A stretch of DNA of 60,404 nucleotides from Affinirhizobium straminoryzae (GTDB taxonomy: Bacteria; Pseudomonadota; Alphaproteobacteria; Rhizobiales; Rhizobiaceae), in the NCBI RefSeq assembly GCF_007004135.1, contig NZ_VJMG01000048.1, positions 1 to 60,404 on the forward strand, read 5' to 3'. Each line of letters begins with the position of its first letter. Within the stretch, counting starts at the first letter, position 1. Under the pieces are notes generated by a model. It ran no database searches. It worked only from the letters and a program-made list of their open reading frames with translations, and was not told the DNA's origin. Below are positions 8,150 to 19,771 of this stretch, one piece after another. A program made the translations under genes and the position numbers.

Positions 8150-11100
8150 TCACCGCCCGGGCCTCCCCGTCTTGCCCTTGGTGCGGCCCTTGCGCTTGAC
8201 CTCCGCCGGGTCCTCGTAGGAGCCGACGCCGACCTTGCCGCGCACGAGGGGGCGGGGATCGTCCGTGGGGGCTGCCCCCCCATCCGCCCTTCGGGCACCG
8301 TCTCCCCGTGGGGGAGACGGGAGAACCGGTTTCTCCGGCAGCTTGCCGGGCAGGGGTTTTTCGGTGCGGCCGACGGTCATTTCGTCCAGCGTGTTCTTGC
8401 GGAACAGCGGTCCCCGGGTCGCGCCCGAGGATGACGGGATGGCCGTGTCGGTGCCGGGCCCCATGTCGTCCAGCGAGGGTTTGGCGAAGTAGGACGAAGC
8501 CCCCTCATTGTCCCTGTCGGGCACCGTCTCCCCGCGGGGGAGACGGGAGGTCGCGCTTGCGGCGGGCCGCCCGCCCTCCGGCGCCAGCGACTGGCGGGTG
8601 GCTTCGGCATTGCGGCGCACGCCTTCCTGCGCCCGGGTTTCCTCGCGGGCAATCGGATCGTCCATGCTCGCCAGTTCGACGGCCTTGAGGCGCTTGATCT
8701 CGTCGCGCAGGCGGGCGGCCTTTTCGAAGTCGAGATCGGCGGCGGCGTCGCGCATCTGCTTTTCCAGCGCGTTGAGGTGGCTCTGCAGGTTGTTGCCCAC
8801 CAGATGCCCGCCATCGGCAAAGCCCTTGGCGCCGCCCTGTACATTGGCGCCGGAAATGTCGGCGCGGACGTGGTCGCGTTCGTAGACGCTGTCGAGAATG
8901 TCGGAAATGCGGGCCTTCACCGATTCCGGCGTGATGCCGTGTTCGGTGTTGTAGGCCATCTGCTTTTCGCGGCGGCGGGCGGTTTCCTCCATCGCCCGCT
9001 TCATCGAGCCGGTGATGTTGTCCGCATAAAGGATGACCTTGCCATCCACGTTGCGCGCCGCACGCCCGATGGTCTGGATGAGCGAGGTTTCGGAACGCAA
9101 GAACCCTTCCTTGTCGGCGTCCAAAATGGCGACGAAGCCGCATTCGGGAATGTCGAGGCCCTCGCGGAGCAGGTTGATGCCCACAAGCACGTCGAAGGCG
9201 CCGAGGCGCAGATCGCGGATGATCTCGATGCGCTCCAGCGTGTCGATGTCCGAATGCATGTAGCGCACGCGAACGCCCTGTTCGTGCAGGTATTCGGTGA
9301 GGTCTTCCGCCATGCGCTTGGTGAGCACGGTGACCAGCGTGCGGTAACCCTTGAGCGAGGTCTCCTTGATCTCGCCCAGCACGTCGTCCACCTGGCTGCG
9401 GGCCGAGCGCACTTCCACCGGCGGATCGATGAGGCCGGTGGGGCGGATGACCTGCTCGGCAAACACGCCGCCGGACTGCTCCATCTCCCAGCCGCCGGGG
9501 GTCGCGGAGACGGCGACCGTCTGCGGCCGCATCGCATCCCATTCCTCGAAGCGCAAGGGGCGGTTGTCCATGCAGGACGGCAGGCGGAACCCGTATTCGG
9601 CCAGCGTCGCCTTGCGGCGGAAGTCGCCGCGATACATGCCGCCGATCTGCGGAATGGTGACGTGGCTTTCGTCGATGAAGATCAGCGCATCGTCCGGAAT
9701 GTATTCGAACAGCGTCGGCGGCGGCTCGCCGGGGCGGCGGCCGGTGAGATAGCGCGAATAGTTCTCGATGCCGTTGCAGGAGCCGGTCGCTTCCATCATC
9801 TCGATGTCATAGCGCGTGCGCTGCTCCAGCCGCTGCGCCTCCAGCAGGCGGCCGGCCTTTTCCAGCTCGGCAAGCCGGTGCTTCAGCTCGTCCTTGATCG
9901 CCTTGATCGCGCCGTTCAGCGTCGGCCGCGGCGTGACATAGTGCGAATTGGCGTAGATTTTCACCGATTTCAGGTCGCCGGTCTTCTGACCGGTCAGCGG
10001 GTCGAATTCGGTGATCGCATCGATCTCGTCGCCGAACAGCGAGATGCGCCAGGCGGCATCCTCCAGGTGGGCCGGGAAAAGCTCGATGGTATCGCCGCGC
10101 ACGCGGAAGGAGCCGCGGACGAAGTTGATGTCCTGGCGCTTGTATTGCTGGGCGACGAGATCGGCGAGAAGCTGGCGCTGGTCGATGCGGTCGCCGACCG
10201 ACATCTGGAAGGTCATCGCGGTATAGGTTTCCACCGAGCCGATACCGTAGATGCACGAGACCGAGGCGATGATGATGCAGTCGTCGCGCTCCAGGATCGC
10301 CCGCGTCGCGGCGTGGCGCATGCGGTCGATCTGCTCGTTGATCGAGCTTTCCTTCTCGATATAGGTGTCCGAGCGGGGCACATAGGCCTCCGGCTGGTAA
10401 TAGTCGTAGTAGGAGACGAAATATTCCACCGCATTGTCGGGGAAGAAATTCTTGAACTCCGAATAGAGCTGGGCCGCGAGCGTCTTGTTCGGCGCGAGGA
10501 TCACGGCGGGGCGCTGCGTCGCCTCGATCACCTTGGCCATGGTGAAGGTTTTGCCCGAACCGGTGACGCCGAGCAGCACCTGGGAGCGCTCGCCGGAGTT
10601 CAGCCCGTCGACGAGATCGGCAATCGCCGTCGGCTGGTCACCGGCCGGCTGGTAGTCGGACACCATGCGGATCGGGATGCCGCCCTCGGATTTCTCCGGC
10701 CGGGCGGGGCGGTGCGGCGTCCACAGCTTGCCGTCCTTGAACAGCGGATTGCCGCTTTCGATCAGTTTCGCCAGCGCATCGACGGTGGCGGTGACCGCGC
10801 CCGGCGCAAGCGACTGGGCCTCTTCCAGCGACACATCCATGCCGGCGACCGGATTAAGGCCGGCGGCGGCGCGCGTCTTCGGATCGGAGGAGGCGCCGAT
10901 GGAGACGCCGCGGGAGGTTTTTTGCGAGGTGGTGTTCTTCGCGGTTGTGGATTTTCCGGCCGGGGTGCTGCGCTTCGTTCTGGCGGCCTCTTCCTTCGCG
11001 CGCGCGGCGTGCTCGTCCGCAGCCTCGCGGATCGCCTGCTCGCGGGCGGCGATCTCGATCTTCTTGCGGTGCTTGCCGGCCTTGGAGGCGATCTCGCGCT

Positions 11101-11257
11101 GGGTTTCCATCGCGCCTGCTTCGGCCTCGGCCTCCAGCTGGCGCACCCAGTCGGCCACCGAGCCCTCCAGGGGCGCTCCTTCGAAGGCGGCCTGCGGCGC
11201 TTCCTCGAAACCGTTGCCGGAGGTCTGGGGCGGGGATTTTTTCGGCGATCTGGACAT
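8150..11257 (-). CDS. uvrB: Excinuclease ABC subunit UvrB with long N- and C-terminal extensions
   Basis: DNA damage-recognition helicase of nucleotide excision repair. Using ATG 11257 (MSRSPKKSP) the protein has 1035 residues against about 670 in E. coli. The core shows Walker A GVTGSGKT near residue 229, the beta-hairpin region [30 protein letters not shown], the helicase motifs ending in QTIGRAARN, and a C-terminal UVR motif ([20 protein letters not shown]). An N-terminal basic and Ala-rich extension of about 200 residues and a disordered tail of about 150 residues flank it; some N-terminal extension is usual in rhizobia. The tail is partly encoded by palindromic repeats (8274-8323, 8408-8443, 8500-8548). 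A longer frame begins at 11341, but neither start has a clear ribosome binding site. Confidence 0.95.
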   Translation of the reverse strand: MSRSPKKSPPQTSGNGFEEAPQAAFEGAPLEGSVADWVRQLEAEAEAGAMETQREIASKAGKHRKKIEIAAREQAIREAADEHAARAKEEAARTKRSTPAGKSTTAKNTTSQKTSRGVSIGASSDPKTRAAAGLNPVAGMDVSLEEAQSLAPGAVTATVDALAKLIESGNPLFKDGKLWTPHRPARPEKSEGGIPIRMVSDYQPAGDQPTAIADLVDGLNSGERSQVLLGVTGSGKTFTMAKVIEATQRPAVILAPNKTLAAQLYSEFKNFFPDNAVEYFVSYYDYYQPEAYVPRSDTYIEKESSINEQIDRMRHAATRAILERDDCIIIASVSCIYGIGSVETYTAMTFQMSVGDRIDQRQLLADLVAQQYKRQDINFVRGSFRVRGDTIELFPAHLEDAAWRISLFGDEIDAITEFDPLTGQKTGDLKSVKIYANSHYVTPRPTLNGAIKAIKDELKHRLAELEKAGRLLEAQRLEQRTRYDIEMMEATGSCNGIENYSRYLTGRRPGEPPPTLFEYIPDDALIFIDESHVTIPQIGGMYRGDFRRKATLAEYGFRLPSCMDNRPLRFEEWDAMRPQTVAVSATPGGWEMEQSGGVFAEQVIRPTGLIDPPVEVRSARSQVDDVLGEIKETSLKGYRTLVTVLTKRMAEDLTEYLHEQGVRVRYMHSDIDTLERIEIIRDLRLGAFDVLVGINLLREGLDIPECGFVAILDADKEGFLRSETSLIQTIGRAARNVDGKVILYADNITGSMKRAMEETARRREKQMAYNTEHGITPESVKARISDILDSVYERDHVRADISGANVQGGAKGFADGGHLVGNNLQSHLNALEKQMRDAAADLDFEKAARLRDEIKRLKAVELASMDDPIAREETRAQEGVRRNAEATRQSLAPEGGRPAASATSRLPRGETVPDRDNEGASSYFAKPSLDDMGPGTDTAIPSSSGATRGPLFRKNTLDEMTVGRTEKPLPGKLPEKPVLPSPPRGDGARRADGGAAPTDDPRPLVRGKVGVGSYEDPAEVKRKGRTKGKTGRPGR
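8274..8323. repeat. Palindromic repeat inside uvrB (copy B)
   Basis: Contains CATCCGCCCTTCGGGCACCG followed by the stem CGTCTCCCC/GGGGAGACG. It is translated within the UvrB tail as [16 protein letters not shown]. Same family as copies at 8099 and 8500. Confidence 0.75.
8408..8443. repeat. Second-family palindromic repeat inside uvrB
   Basis: TCCCCGGGTCGCGCCCGAGG continuing to ATGACGGGAT is a relative of the 5658 and 5751 units. It is translated in the UvrB tail as [15 protein letters not shown]. Confidence 0.6.
8500..8548. repeat. Palindromic repeat inside uvrB (copy C)
   Basis: CCCCTCATTGTCCCTGTCGG then GCACCGTCTCCCC and GGGGGAGACGG. It is translated as [16 protein letters not shown], a different reading frame of the same repeat that gives copy B. 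Confidence 0.75.
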
Positions 11258-11417
11258 GCCGCGAATATGGAGGGAGTCCGGCCGAAAGGGAAGGGTGCCG
11301 GCGAAACAAATTGGGAACGCGGCACGCCCGCGCGCGGTCATCCTGGCGCAAGATGCGGCTGTCTATATCCGACTATTCGGAATCATGCGGGCGCTTCCAT
11401 GCGCCGGAAAGGACATC

Positions 11418-12023
11418 ATGCAAACGGTCGAGCAGCGCCAGCGCCTCAAGGAAAGCATGCCGCAGACCACGCTCGGGCTGCATCATACGGAACACTGCCG
11501 GCTGCTGCCCAATCGCAGCGAGCTTCTGCTGCGGCTGCCGCGCGGCGGGGTCTGCGCCGAGATCGGCGCCGCCTATGGCGATTTCACCGCCGACATCCTG
11601 TCGATGAACCATCCCGCCCAGCTGCACCTGATCGACGCCTGGGACACCGACCGCTATCGCATCGGCCTGGAGCAGATCCGCGACAAGTTCGCGCCGCGCA
11701 TCGAACAGGGGCAGCTGCAGATCCACCAGGGGCTCTCCACCGTGAAGCTGCAGGAGTTTCCCGACCAGTTCTTCGACTGGGTCTATATCGACACCAACCA
11801 CACCTTCCACACCACCTGGGAGGAACTGGTGCTGAGCCATCGCAAGGTGAAGAAGGACGGGCGTATCTGCGGCCATGATTTCTGCACCGGCAACATCATC
11901 ACGCCCGTCGTCTACGGCGTGGTCGAGGCGGTGACGAAGTTCTGCAACGATGCCGGCTGGCAGTTCGAATACCTCACCATGGAATCGCACGGCCATTTCT
12001 CCTTCTGCCTGCGCCGCCTCTGA
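11418..12023 (+). CDS. Class I SAM-dependent methyltransferase, first of a tandem pair
   Basis: Cytoplasmic protein of 201 residues. The glycine-rich SAM loop is AEIGAAYGDFTADIL near residue 47, followed by HLIDAWD (acidic residue of motif II) and FFDWVYIDTNHTFHTTWEEL (motif IV region). CGHDFCTGN near residue 155 is shared with the next gene. It resembles the Methyltransf_24 type, whose substrates are diverse. ATG 11418 follows GGAAAGGAC; an ATG at 11385 in the same frame is possible. It is divergent from uvrB, with about 160 bases between the starts. Substrate unknown; the family call is firm, the role is not. Confidence 0.82.
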   Translation: MQTVEQRQRLKESMPQTTLGLHHTEHCRLLPNRSELLLRLPRGGVCAEIGAAYGDFTADILSMNHPAQLHLIDAWDTDRYRIGLEQIRDKFAPRIEQGQLQIHQGLSTVKLQEFPDQFFDWVYIDTNHTFHTTWEELVLSHRKVKKDGRICGHDFCTGNIITPVVYGVVEAVTKFCNDAGWQFEYLTMESHGHFSFCLRRL

Positions 12024-12184
12024 GGGGGGCCGCGTCGGCGGACGGCGGGCAGGGCGGGGATCACGCCGTCGTGCGGCAAAGGCATTGGCCTTTCGCCGCC
12101 GCTTGTTCTAGACACGGAGATCATCTGCCGTCCGCCGCATTCCCGCCGGCGGGCCGATCGCCGGTCTGGAGGCCTCACCCGAAA

Positions 12185-12790
12185 ATGCTGTCCCTCGAAA
12201 AGCGGCAGGCGCTGAAGAACAGCACGCCGCGCACCATGCTCTCGCTGCACCACACGGAAAACTGCCGGCTGCTGCCGAACCGCACCGAACTGCTGCACCG
12301 TCTGCCGCATGGCGGCGTAGCGGCCGAAATCGGCGTCGCTTTCGGTGATTACACGCGCGAGATCATGGCGCATAACCGCCCCGCCCGTCTGCACCTGATC
12401 GATGCCTGGGACCTGACCCGCTACAACGAGGGTTATGAGACGGTGCGCTCCGCCTTTGCCGGGGAGATCGAAGAGGGCAAGGTGCAACTGCATGTGGGCG
12501 GCTCCACCGACATGCTGCCGACCTTCGCCGATGCCACCTTCGACTGGGTCTATATCGACACCGACCATTCCTATGCCAATACCTGGAACGAACTGGTGCT
12601 GTGCGACGCCAAGGTGAAGCGCGACGGGCGCATCTGTGGCCATGATTTCTGCACCGGCAATGTGATCAAGCCGGTGGTCTATGGCGTGGTGCAGGCGGTC
12701 AACAAATTCTGCGTCGCGTATGGCTGGCAGTTCGAATACCTGACGGTGGAGCCGGATGCCCATTTCTCCTACTGTCTGAAGCGGCTTTGA
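12185..12790 (+). CDS. Class I SAM-dependent methyltransferase, second of a tandem pair
   Basis: Also 201 residues and clearly a paralogue of the preceding gene: both share LHHTE-CRLLPNR near the N-terminus, the AEIG-A-GD-T SAM loop, HLIDAWD, FDWVYIDT-H, KKDGRICGHDFCTGN or its KRDGRICGHDFCTGN form, and WQFEYLT near the end. Equal length and high similarity indicate tandem duplication with some divergence. ATG 12185 is used; upstream in-frame codons look non-coding. The 160-base gap between the pair includes a possible second promoter. Methyl acceptor unknown. Confidence 0.82.
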   Translation: MLSLEKRQALKNSTPRTMLSLHHTENCRLLPNRTELLHRLPHGGVAAEIGVAFGDYTREIMAHNRPARLHLIDAWDLTRYNEGYETVRSAFAGEIEEGKVQLHVGGSTDMLPTFADATFDWVYIDTDHSYANTWNELVLCDAKVKRDGRICGHDFCTGNVIKPVVYGVVQAVNKFCVAYGWQFEYLTVEPDAHFSYCLKRL

Positions 12791-12802
12791 GAGGGCGACC
12801 GC

Positions 12803-12985
12803 TCAGGGCGCGACCGTGAGCCGCACGCCCGCCTGATCGAGCCTGGCGCGCAGAACCGCATCGGGCTCGGCATTGCAGACGAGTTCGTGAACGTCGCTGA
12901 CATGGGCGAGCTTGACGAGGGCATGGCGGCCGAACGTGCTGTTGTCTTCTGCGAGAGGTCGCTGCGGAACCGTTCGTTGAAGGTG
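12803..12985 (-). pseudogene. Remnant of a DeoR-family regulator C-terminus
   Basis: The minus strand encodes LAEDNSTFGRHALVKLAHVS followed by DVHELVCNAEPDAV and LDQAGVRLTVAP. This matches the style of the last 50 residues of DeoR/GlpR repressors (LADSSKFGR-ALV-LADLSD, then VITD and a final GV-V-VA). Residues upstream of this do not look like a sugar-binding DeoRC domain in any frame, and no helix-turn-helix part is present, so it is a truncated relic. The upper boundary is approximate. Confidence 0.55.
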
Positions 12986-13220
12986 CTGAAAGTTCAGCAG
13001 GCACAAGTCGCCATCCTCAGCCATGGCCGATCCGGCGGGGCTGAAGATGGTGGCGCAGCCGCGTGCATGGCAAGGCGCGAAACGCCGGAGCGTCGCGTCA
13101 CCGGTTCCGTTTCCATGATTGCTATCGGTGGCCCGTGCGGTACAGGGGAAATGCAATTCCATATGCTGCCGCGAATCGCCCGTCTGCGCGCGGAGCAACA
13201 AGCGCGAGGGCGCGATTGAC

Positions 13221-13910
13221 ATGCTGGTCTATGATCCCACCCGACCCCTGGTCTCGCTGCACCTGCCGAAGACCGGGGGCACCAGTTTCCGGCAGGTTCT
13301 TCAAACCTGGTTTCCAGAAGGGACACTGCACCTGCACTATAGTCTGAATGGCCAGCGGCCGGAACGACACGATCTCAAGGCCGGCGACTGCGTGCATGGT
13401 CACTTCAATGGCGCGCGCGGCTTTGGAGTCTGGCACTACGATCCGGAAGCGCGCCAGTGCATTGCCTTTTTCCGTGAGCCCTTCGACCTGTTTCTCTCCT
13501 ATTGGTTCTTCATCCGCAAACAACAGGCTCTTGGCCATCCCGTGAAGGATCTCGAGGACGATCCGAGCTTCGAGGTCTGGCTGCTGCGCCGGGCCGCCGA
13601 TCAGGCCGAGGGGCACAACAGTCACTCCTTCGTCTGGCAGATGCCCGTTGCGCCCGGAACCGAGGATCTGGACAGGCTCCTGGACGAACGTTTCGTGTTT
13701 GTGGGCATCATGGAACGCTACGAGGAGTCGGTGACGGCACTCGCAAGGTTGCTTGGCAGGCCATTGATCGATCTGCCGCATGTCAACACCACGGAACGCG
13801 ACAGCGATTTCAACGCGTGGCGGCGGATCTATGAGCGGTGGTTCCCCGATGAATACGATATTTACGAAAAGGCACGTGCGCGCAATGCAGCGCTCATTGC
13901 CGGGATCTGA
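13221..13910 (+). CDS. Sulfotransferase-family protein
   Basis: Predicted 229-residue protein with the two PAPS-binding elements of sulfotransferases: the phosphosulfate loop LHLPKTGGTSFRQVL near residue 13 and the 3'-phosphate-binding FFREPFDLFLSYWF near residue 88. The family transfers sulfate from PAPS to a carbohydrate or other acceptor, and rhizobia use such enzymes on surface polysaccharides and Nod factors; the acceptor here is unknown. ATG 13221 begins the conserved part; a frame further upstream lacks family sequence. It stands alone between a regulator remnant and the DUF1800 gene. Confidence 0.75.
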   Translation: MLVYDPTRPLVSLHLPKTGGTSFRQVLQTWFPEGTLHLHYSLNGQRPERHDLKAGDCVHGHFNGARGFGVWHYDPEARQCIAFFREPFDLFLSYWFFIRKQQALGHPVKDLEDDPSFEVWLLRRAADQAEGHNSHSFVWQMPVAPGTEDLDRLLDERFVFVGIMERYEESVTALARLLGRPLIDLPHVNTTERDSDFNAWRRIYERWFPDEYDIYEKARARNAALIAGI

Positions 13911-14151
13911 CGGCGCCGCAACGCCCGTCGGCAGGCATGACCCGGGCAAGCGTTGCCGAGGTGGCGGTACAACACGCGACTGTTGAGCCGCCGCGCCTTC
14001 TCCTTTAAGCCTGTGCTTGCAAGGGTTGTGCAGGCGGGCGAGGGAACCAGGCTGCGGTTCTCGCGTTGGCGGGTCCGAAAATGGCCGCAATCTCAGACTG
14101 CTTCCGTCACAATCACACGCCATGTTTCCGCAAGTTGCAAAGGGTGATTTC

Positions 14152-15588
14152 ATGGCCGTTCCCACTTCGATCCTTGCCGCGCGGCGCTTCGGCTATGGCC
14201 TGAGGCCGGGTGAAACACCGCCGGCCGATGTGGACGGGCTGATGCTGCAGCTGCGACGCGGGGTGGCCGCCAAGCCGCGTTTCCCCCGCGAGGGCGTGGC
14301 CGGACGCCGCGAAACGATCGGCAAGATGCTGACGGTGAGGGCCGTGGAGGCCAAGGCTGCCGTCGAGGGGCGGCCCAATCCGGGTCTGCGGCAGGAAATG
14401 CAGGCGGAGGTGCGCCGCATCTTCCGTCGCGATGCGCTGGCACGGATGGCCCAGGCCGTTTCCTCCGAAAACGGTTTCTTCGAGCGTCTGGCGAGCTTCT
14501 GGCTCGACCATTTTTCCGTCAGCGCCCGCAAGGCCTACCAGATGCGTATGGTGGTGCCGCTGTTCGAGGCGGAAGCGCTGCGGCCCAATCTGGCGGGCCC
14601 GTTCCGCACCCTGCTGCGGGCGGCCGTGCTGCATCCGGCCATGCTGATCTATCTCGATGCCGAGCCGGTATCGGCCGGCGCGGCCTCGCCGCTCGCTGCG
14701 CAGAACGAGCGGCTGGCGCGCGAATTGCTGGAATTGCATACACTGGGCGAGGATGTCGCCTATGGTCCGGGCGACCTGCAGGCTGCGGCGCGCATTCTGG
14801 GCGGACTTGCCGTCGATTCGCGCTCGCTCGATGTGTCATTCCGGGCGGCAGCCGGCAGCGCGGGCGATCTTGCTCTCCTCGGGCGCAACTATGCCGATCG
14901 CGCCGCCTCTGCGCATCTTGCCATGCTGGACGATCTCGCAGCGCGCGCCGATACCGCCCGCCACATCTGCACGAAGCTTGCCATGCATTTCATCGCCGAT
15001 CATCCGCCGGAGGATCTGGTCGCCGCCATGGTGGCCGCCTGGCAGGATACCGACGGGCGGCTGGATGCCGTCTACCGGGCGATGCTGGAGCATCCGCGCG
15101 CCTGGGACCCCGCGCCCGGCAAGGTGATCGCGCCCTTCGATTTCGTGATTTCCGGCTTTCGCAGTTTCGAGCGGCAGGGGGGCGAGTTTTCCGCCGTGGC
15201 CCGCGCCGCCGAGGAGGGCAATGCCGACTGGCGGCAGGCGGCGCCGGTGGCAAGGCGCGGCGCGGCCGTCGAACAGCCGGATGTCGCCTATGCGCTGACG
15301 CTGGAGGCGCTGGCCCGCATGGGCCAGCCGATCTGGCAGCCGCCGAGTGCGGCGGGCTTTCCGGACGGCGAGGCCGTCTGGCTCTATGCCGGGCAGTTGC
15401 GCGAGCGGCTGGCCTGGGCGCGGCTGGTGGCGCGCACGCTGGGGCAGGGCATTGCGCCTTCCGATTATGTCGAGATGGCACTTGGCGGGGCGGCGCGGGA
15501 TGCCACGCGGCAGCTGGTGGCTGACGCCCCGAGCCGGGTTCAGGGGCTGACGCTCGTGCTTGCCTCGCCCGAGTTCAACAGGAGATGA
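14152..15588 (+). CDS. DUF1800 domain-containing protein
   Basis: A 478-residue protein recognised by RRFGYGLRPGE at the start, FWLDHFSVSARK near residue 120, and QNERLARELLELHTLGED near residue 184, all typical of DUF1800. The family is almost always paired with DUF1501, as here, and its biochemical role is unknown. Start ATG 14152 follows AAAGGGTGA. No clear signal peptide is seen, whereas its partner has a Tat signal. The stop overlaps the ATGA start of the DUF1501 gene, so the pair is co-translated. Confidence 0.88.
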   Translation: MAVPTSILAARRFGYGLRPGETPPADVDGLMLQLRRGVAAKPRFPREGVAGRRETIGKMLTVRAVEAKAAVEGRPNPGLRQEMQAEVRRIFRRDALARMAQAVSSENGFFERLASFWLDHFSVSARKAYQMRMVVPLFEAEALRPNLAGPFRTLLRAAVLHPAMLIYLDAEPVSAGAASPLAAQNERLARELLELHTLGEDVAYGPGDLQAAARILGGLAVDSRSLDVSFRAAAGSAGDLALLGRNYADRAASAHLAMLDDLAARADTARHICTKLAMHFIADHPPEDLVAAMVAAWQDTDGRLDAVYRAMLEHPRAWDPAPGKVIAPFDFVISGFRSFERQGGEFSAVARAAEEGNADWRQAAPVARRGAAVEQPDVAYALTLEALARMGQPIWQPPSAAGFPDGEAVWLYAGQLRERLAWARLVARTLGQGIAPSDYVEMALGGAARDATRQLVADAPSRVQGLTLVLASPEFNRR

Positions 15589-16781
15589 CGATGGCCGATG
15601 CTTCTCTCTTCAGGCTGTCCAGGCGCGGCTTCCTGTGTGGCGCGGCGGGTGCGGCCAGCCTTGCCGTCCTGCCGACGGCAACGCTGGCCGCCGGCTCTGG
15701 CGATAATCGTCTGGTGGTGCTGATCCTGCGCGGCGGCATGGATGGCGTCGATCTGGTGCAGCCGCACGGCGATCCGGGCCTTGTCGCGCTGCGCCCCGGC
15801 ATGGCGCTGTCGCCGGACGCAGATCTGCTCGATCTCGACGGCTTCTTCGGCCTGCATCCGGCGGCGGGCGACCTGATGGGCCTGTGGCAGGCGGGCGAAC
15901 TGGGCTTCGTGCACGCGGTCGCAAGTTCCTATCGCGGCCAGAAGCATTTCGAGGCGCAGGACGTGCTGGAAACCGCCGAGGCGGAGGGCAAGGCCGGGCG
16001 TACCGGCTGGCTGAACCGGGCACTGTCGCTGATGCCGCGCATCGGCCAGCGACGGGCGGTGGATATTACCGCTGCGGTGGAGCCGATTCTTTCGGGTCCC
16101 AATCTCGTTGATGTCTGGGCGGCGCGACCCGACCGCCCGCTTGCCAATGACGAGATGCATGGTTTTGGCGATCTTTTCGCCGGCGATGCGGCCTTCGCCG
16201 CCTCATTCCAGGATGTGGCGAATGCGGGACCGGGCGGGTTGTTCGATGCCGCGGCGCGGCGTGCCGGCCTCATCGAAATGGCCCGGCAGGTTGGTGCGAT
16301 GCTGAACGGCGATTACAGGGTGGCGAGCTTTTCGCTGGAGGGCTGGGATACGCATGTGGACCAGCGCGGCCAGTTTCCGCAGGCGGCCGGCGATCTTTCC
16401 GCCGCGATCCTCGCCTTGCGCGAGGGCATGGGCCCTGCCGCCTGGAGCGGCACGATCGTGCTGGCGCTGACCGAATTCGGGCGCAGCCTCCGGCTGAACG
16501 ACCGGGGCGGCACCGATCATGGCGGGGCAAGTTGCGCGGTGCTGGCCGGCGGCGGTCTTTCCGGTTCCGGTCTGTCGCGCAAGACGGTGATGGGCCGCTG
16601 GCCTGGCCTTGCGCCGGAGGCACTCTACGAAGGACGCGCCCTGATGCCGACCGGCGATGTGCGCGACGTGGCAGCGGCCGTGCTGCACCGCCAGTTCGAC
16701 ATCACGCCGGCCAATATCACCTCCAAGGTGTTTCCCGGCCTTGCCTTTGATGGCGCGGCATCGCTGCTGCAGGCAGGCTGA
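15585..16781 (+). CDS. DUF1501 protein with Tat signal peptide
   Basis: A 398-residue protein with a twin-arginine leader (RLSRRGFLCGAAGAASLAVL, residues about 10-29, with A-x-A-like cleavage at about 36). It then has LVVLILRGGMDGVDLV and, later, SLEGWDTHVDQRG and TEFGRSLRLNDRGGTDHGGA, the metal-site-like residues of the DUF1501 alkaline-phosphatase-superfamily-like domain. It is probably exported folded to the periplasm. ATG 15585 overlaps the DUF1800 stop; ATG 15591 is the alternative. Function unknown beyond the conserved pairing. Confidence 0.88.
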   Translation: MTMADASLFRLSRRGFLCGAAGAASLAVLPTATLAAGSGDNRLVVLILRGGMDGVDLVQPHGDPGLVALRPGMALSPDADLLDLDGFFGLHPAAGDLMGLWQAGELGFVHAVASSYRGQKHFEAQDVLETAEAEGKAGRTGWLNRALSLMPRIGQRRAVDITAAVEPILSGPNLVDVWAARPDRPLANDEMHGFGDLFAGDAAFAASFQDVANAGPGGLFDAAARRAGLIEMARQVGAMLNGDYRVASFSLEGWDTHVDQRGQFPQAAGDLSAAILALREGMGPAAWSGTIVLALTEFGRSLRLNDRGGTDHGGASCAVLAGGGLSGSGLSRKTVMGRWPGLAPEALYEGRALMPTGDVRDVAAAVLHRQFDITPANITSKVFPGLAFDGAASLLQAG

Positions 16782-16826
16782 GCGAGGCGGCGGTGCCGCG
16801 GTGAAACCGCGCCGCCGAGGCAACAG

Positions 16827-16949
16827 TCAGGGCTTTGCCGGTGCAAACAGTTCCATCGGACTCCAGATCGCCAGAACCCCGATCAGGCTGAACACCACCG
16901 AGAGGGCGACGAGGGCGAGGATCGCGCCGAACACAAGTTTTCGCATCAT
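16827..16949 (-). CDS. Small single-pass membrane protein after the metal ATPase gene
   Basis: An open frame of 40 residues starting MMRKLVFGAILALVALSVVF, then a short polar-hydrophobic end (APAKP). Residues 5-28 form one membrane helix with a basic N-terminus. It begins six bases after the ATPase stop on the same strand, so it is probably co-transcribed and may act with the pump, as other small membrane proteins do with transporters. No strong ribosome binding site is visible, which is why confidence is moderate. Confidence 0.5.
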   Translation of the reverse strand: MMRKLVFGAILALVALSVVFSLIGVLAIWSPMELFAPAKP

Positions 16950-16955
16950 GGTCTG

Positions 16956-19586
<2,631 letters not shown>

Positions 19587-19613
19587 CACACCTGTCCTCA
19601 ATTGACGCGAGGA

Positions 19614-19644
19614 GGTGTACGACCTCCAGTGACTAGAGGTTCAA
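19614..19644 (-). promoter_or_regulatory. MerR-family (CadR/PbrR/ZntR-like) promoter of the metal ATPase
   Basis: On the minus strand a -35 TTGAAC (19644-19639) and a -10 TACACC (19619-19614) are 19 bases apart. The spacer region contains the dyad ACCTCTAGTCACTGGAGGT (19640-19622), arms ACCTC and GAGGT. An over-long 19-base spacer covered by a dyad is the hallmark of promoters untwisted by MerR-family metal sensors. No merR-type gene lies next to it in this window. Confidence 0.75.
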
Positions 19645-19771
19645 GCGGAAAATGAAGAGAGAAACGGAAAAAGATGCAGGCGCTGCGTGTGGCGAAATCC
19701 GGGGATGCGCCGGTTGCCGTCGCAGCCGGCAGCCTCCCTCGGGTAAGACCGGTCTGCTGGTCCCCCGGCGC

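Noticed and set aside
8777..11878. Very long open frame antisense to uvrB
   Set aside because: It mirrors the uvrB codons in GC-rich DNA, lacks family motifs and has no ribosome binding site.
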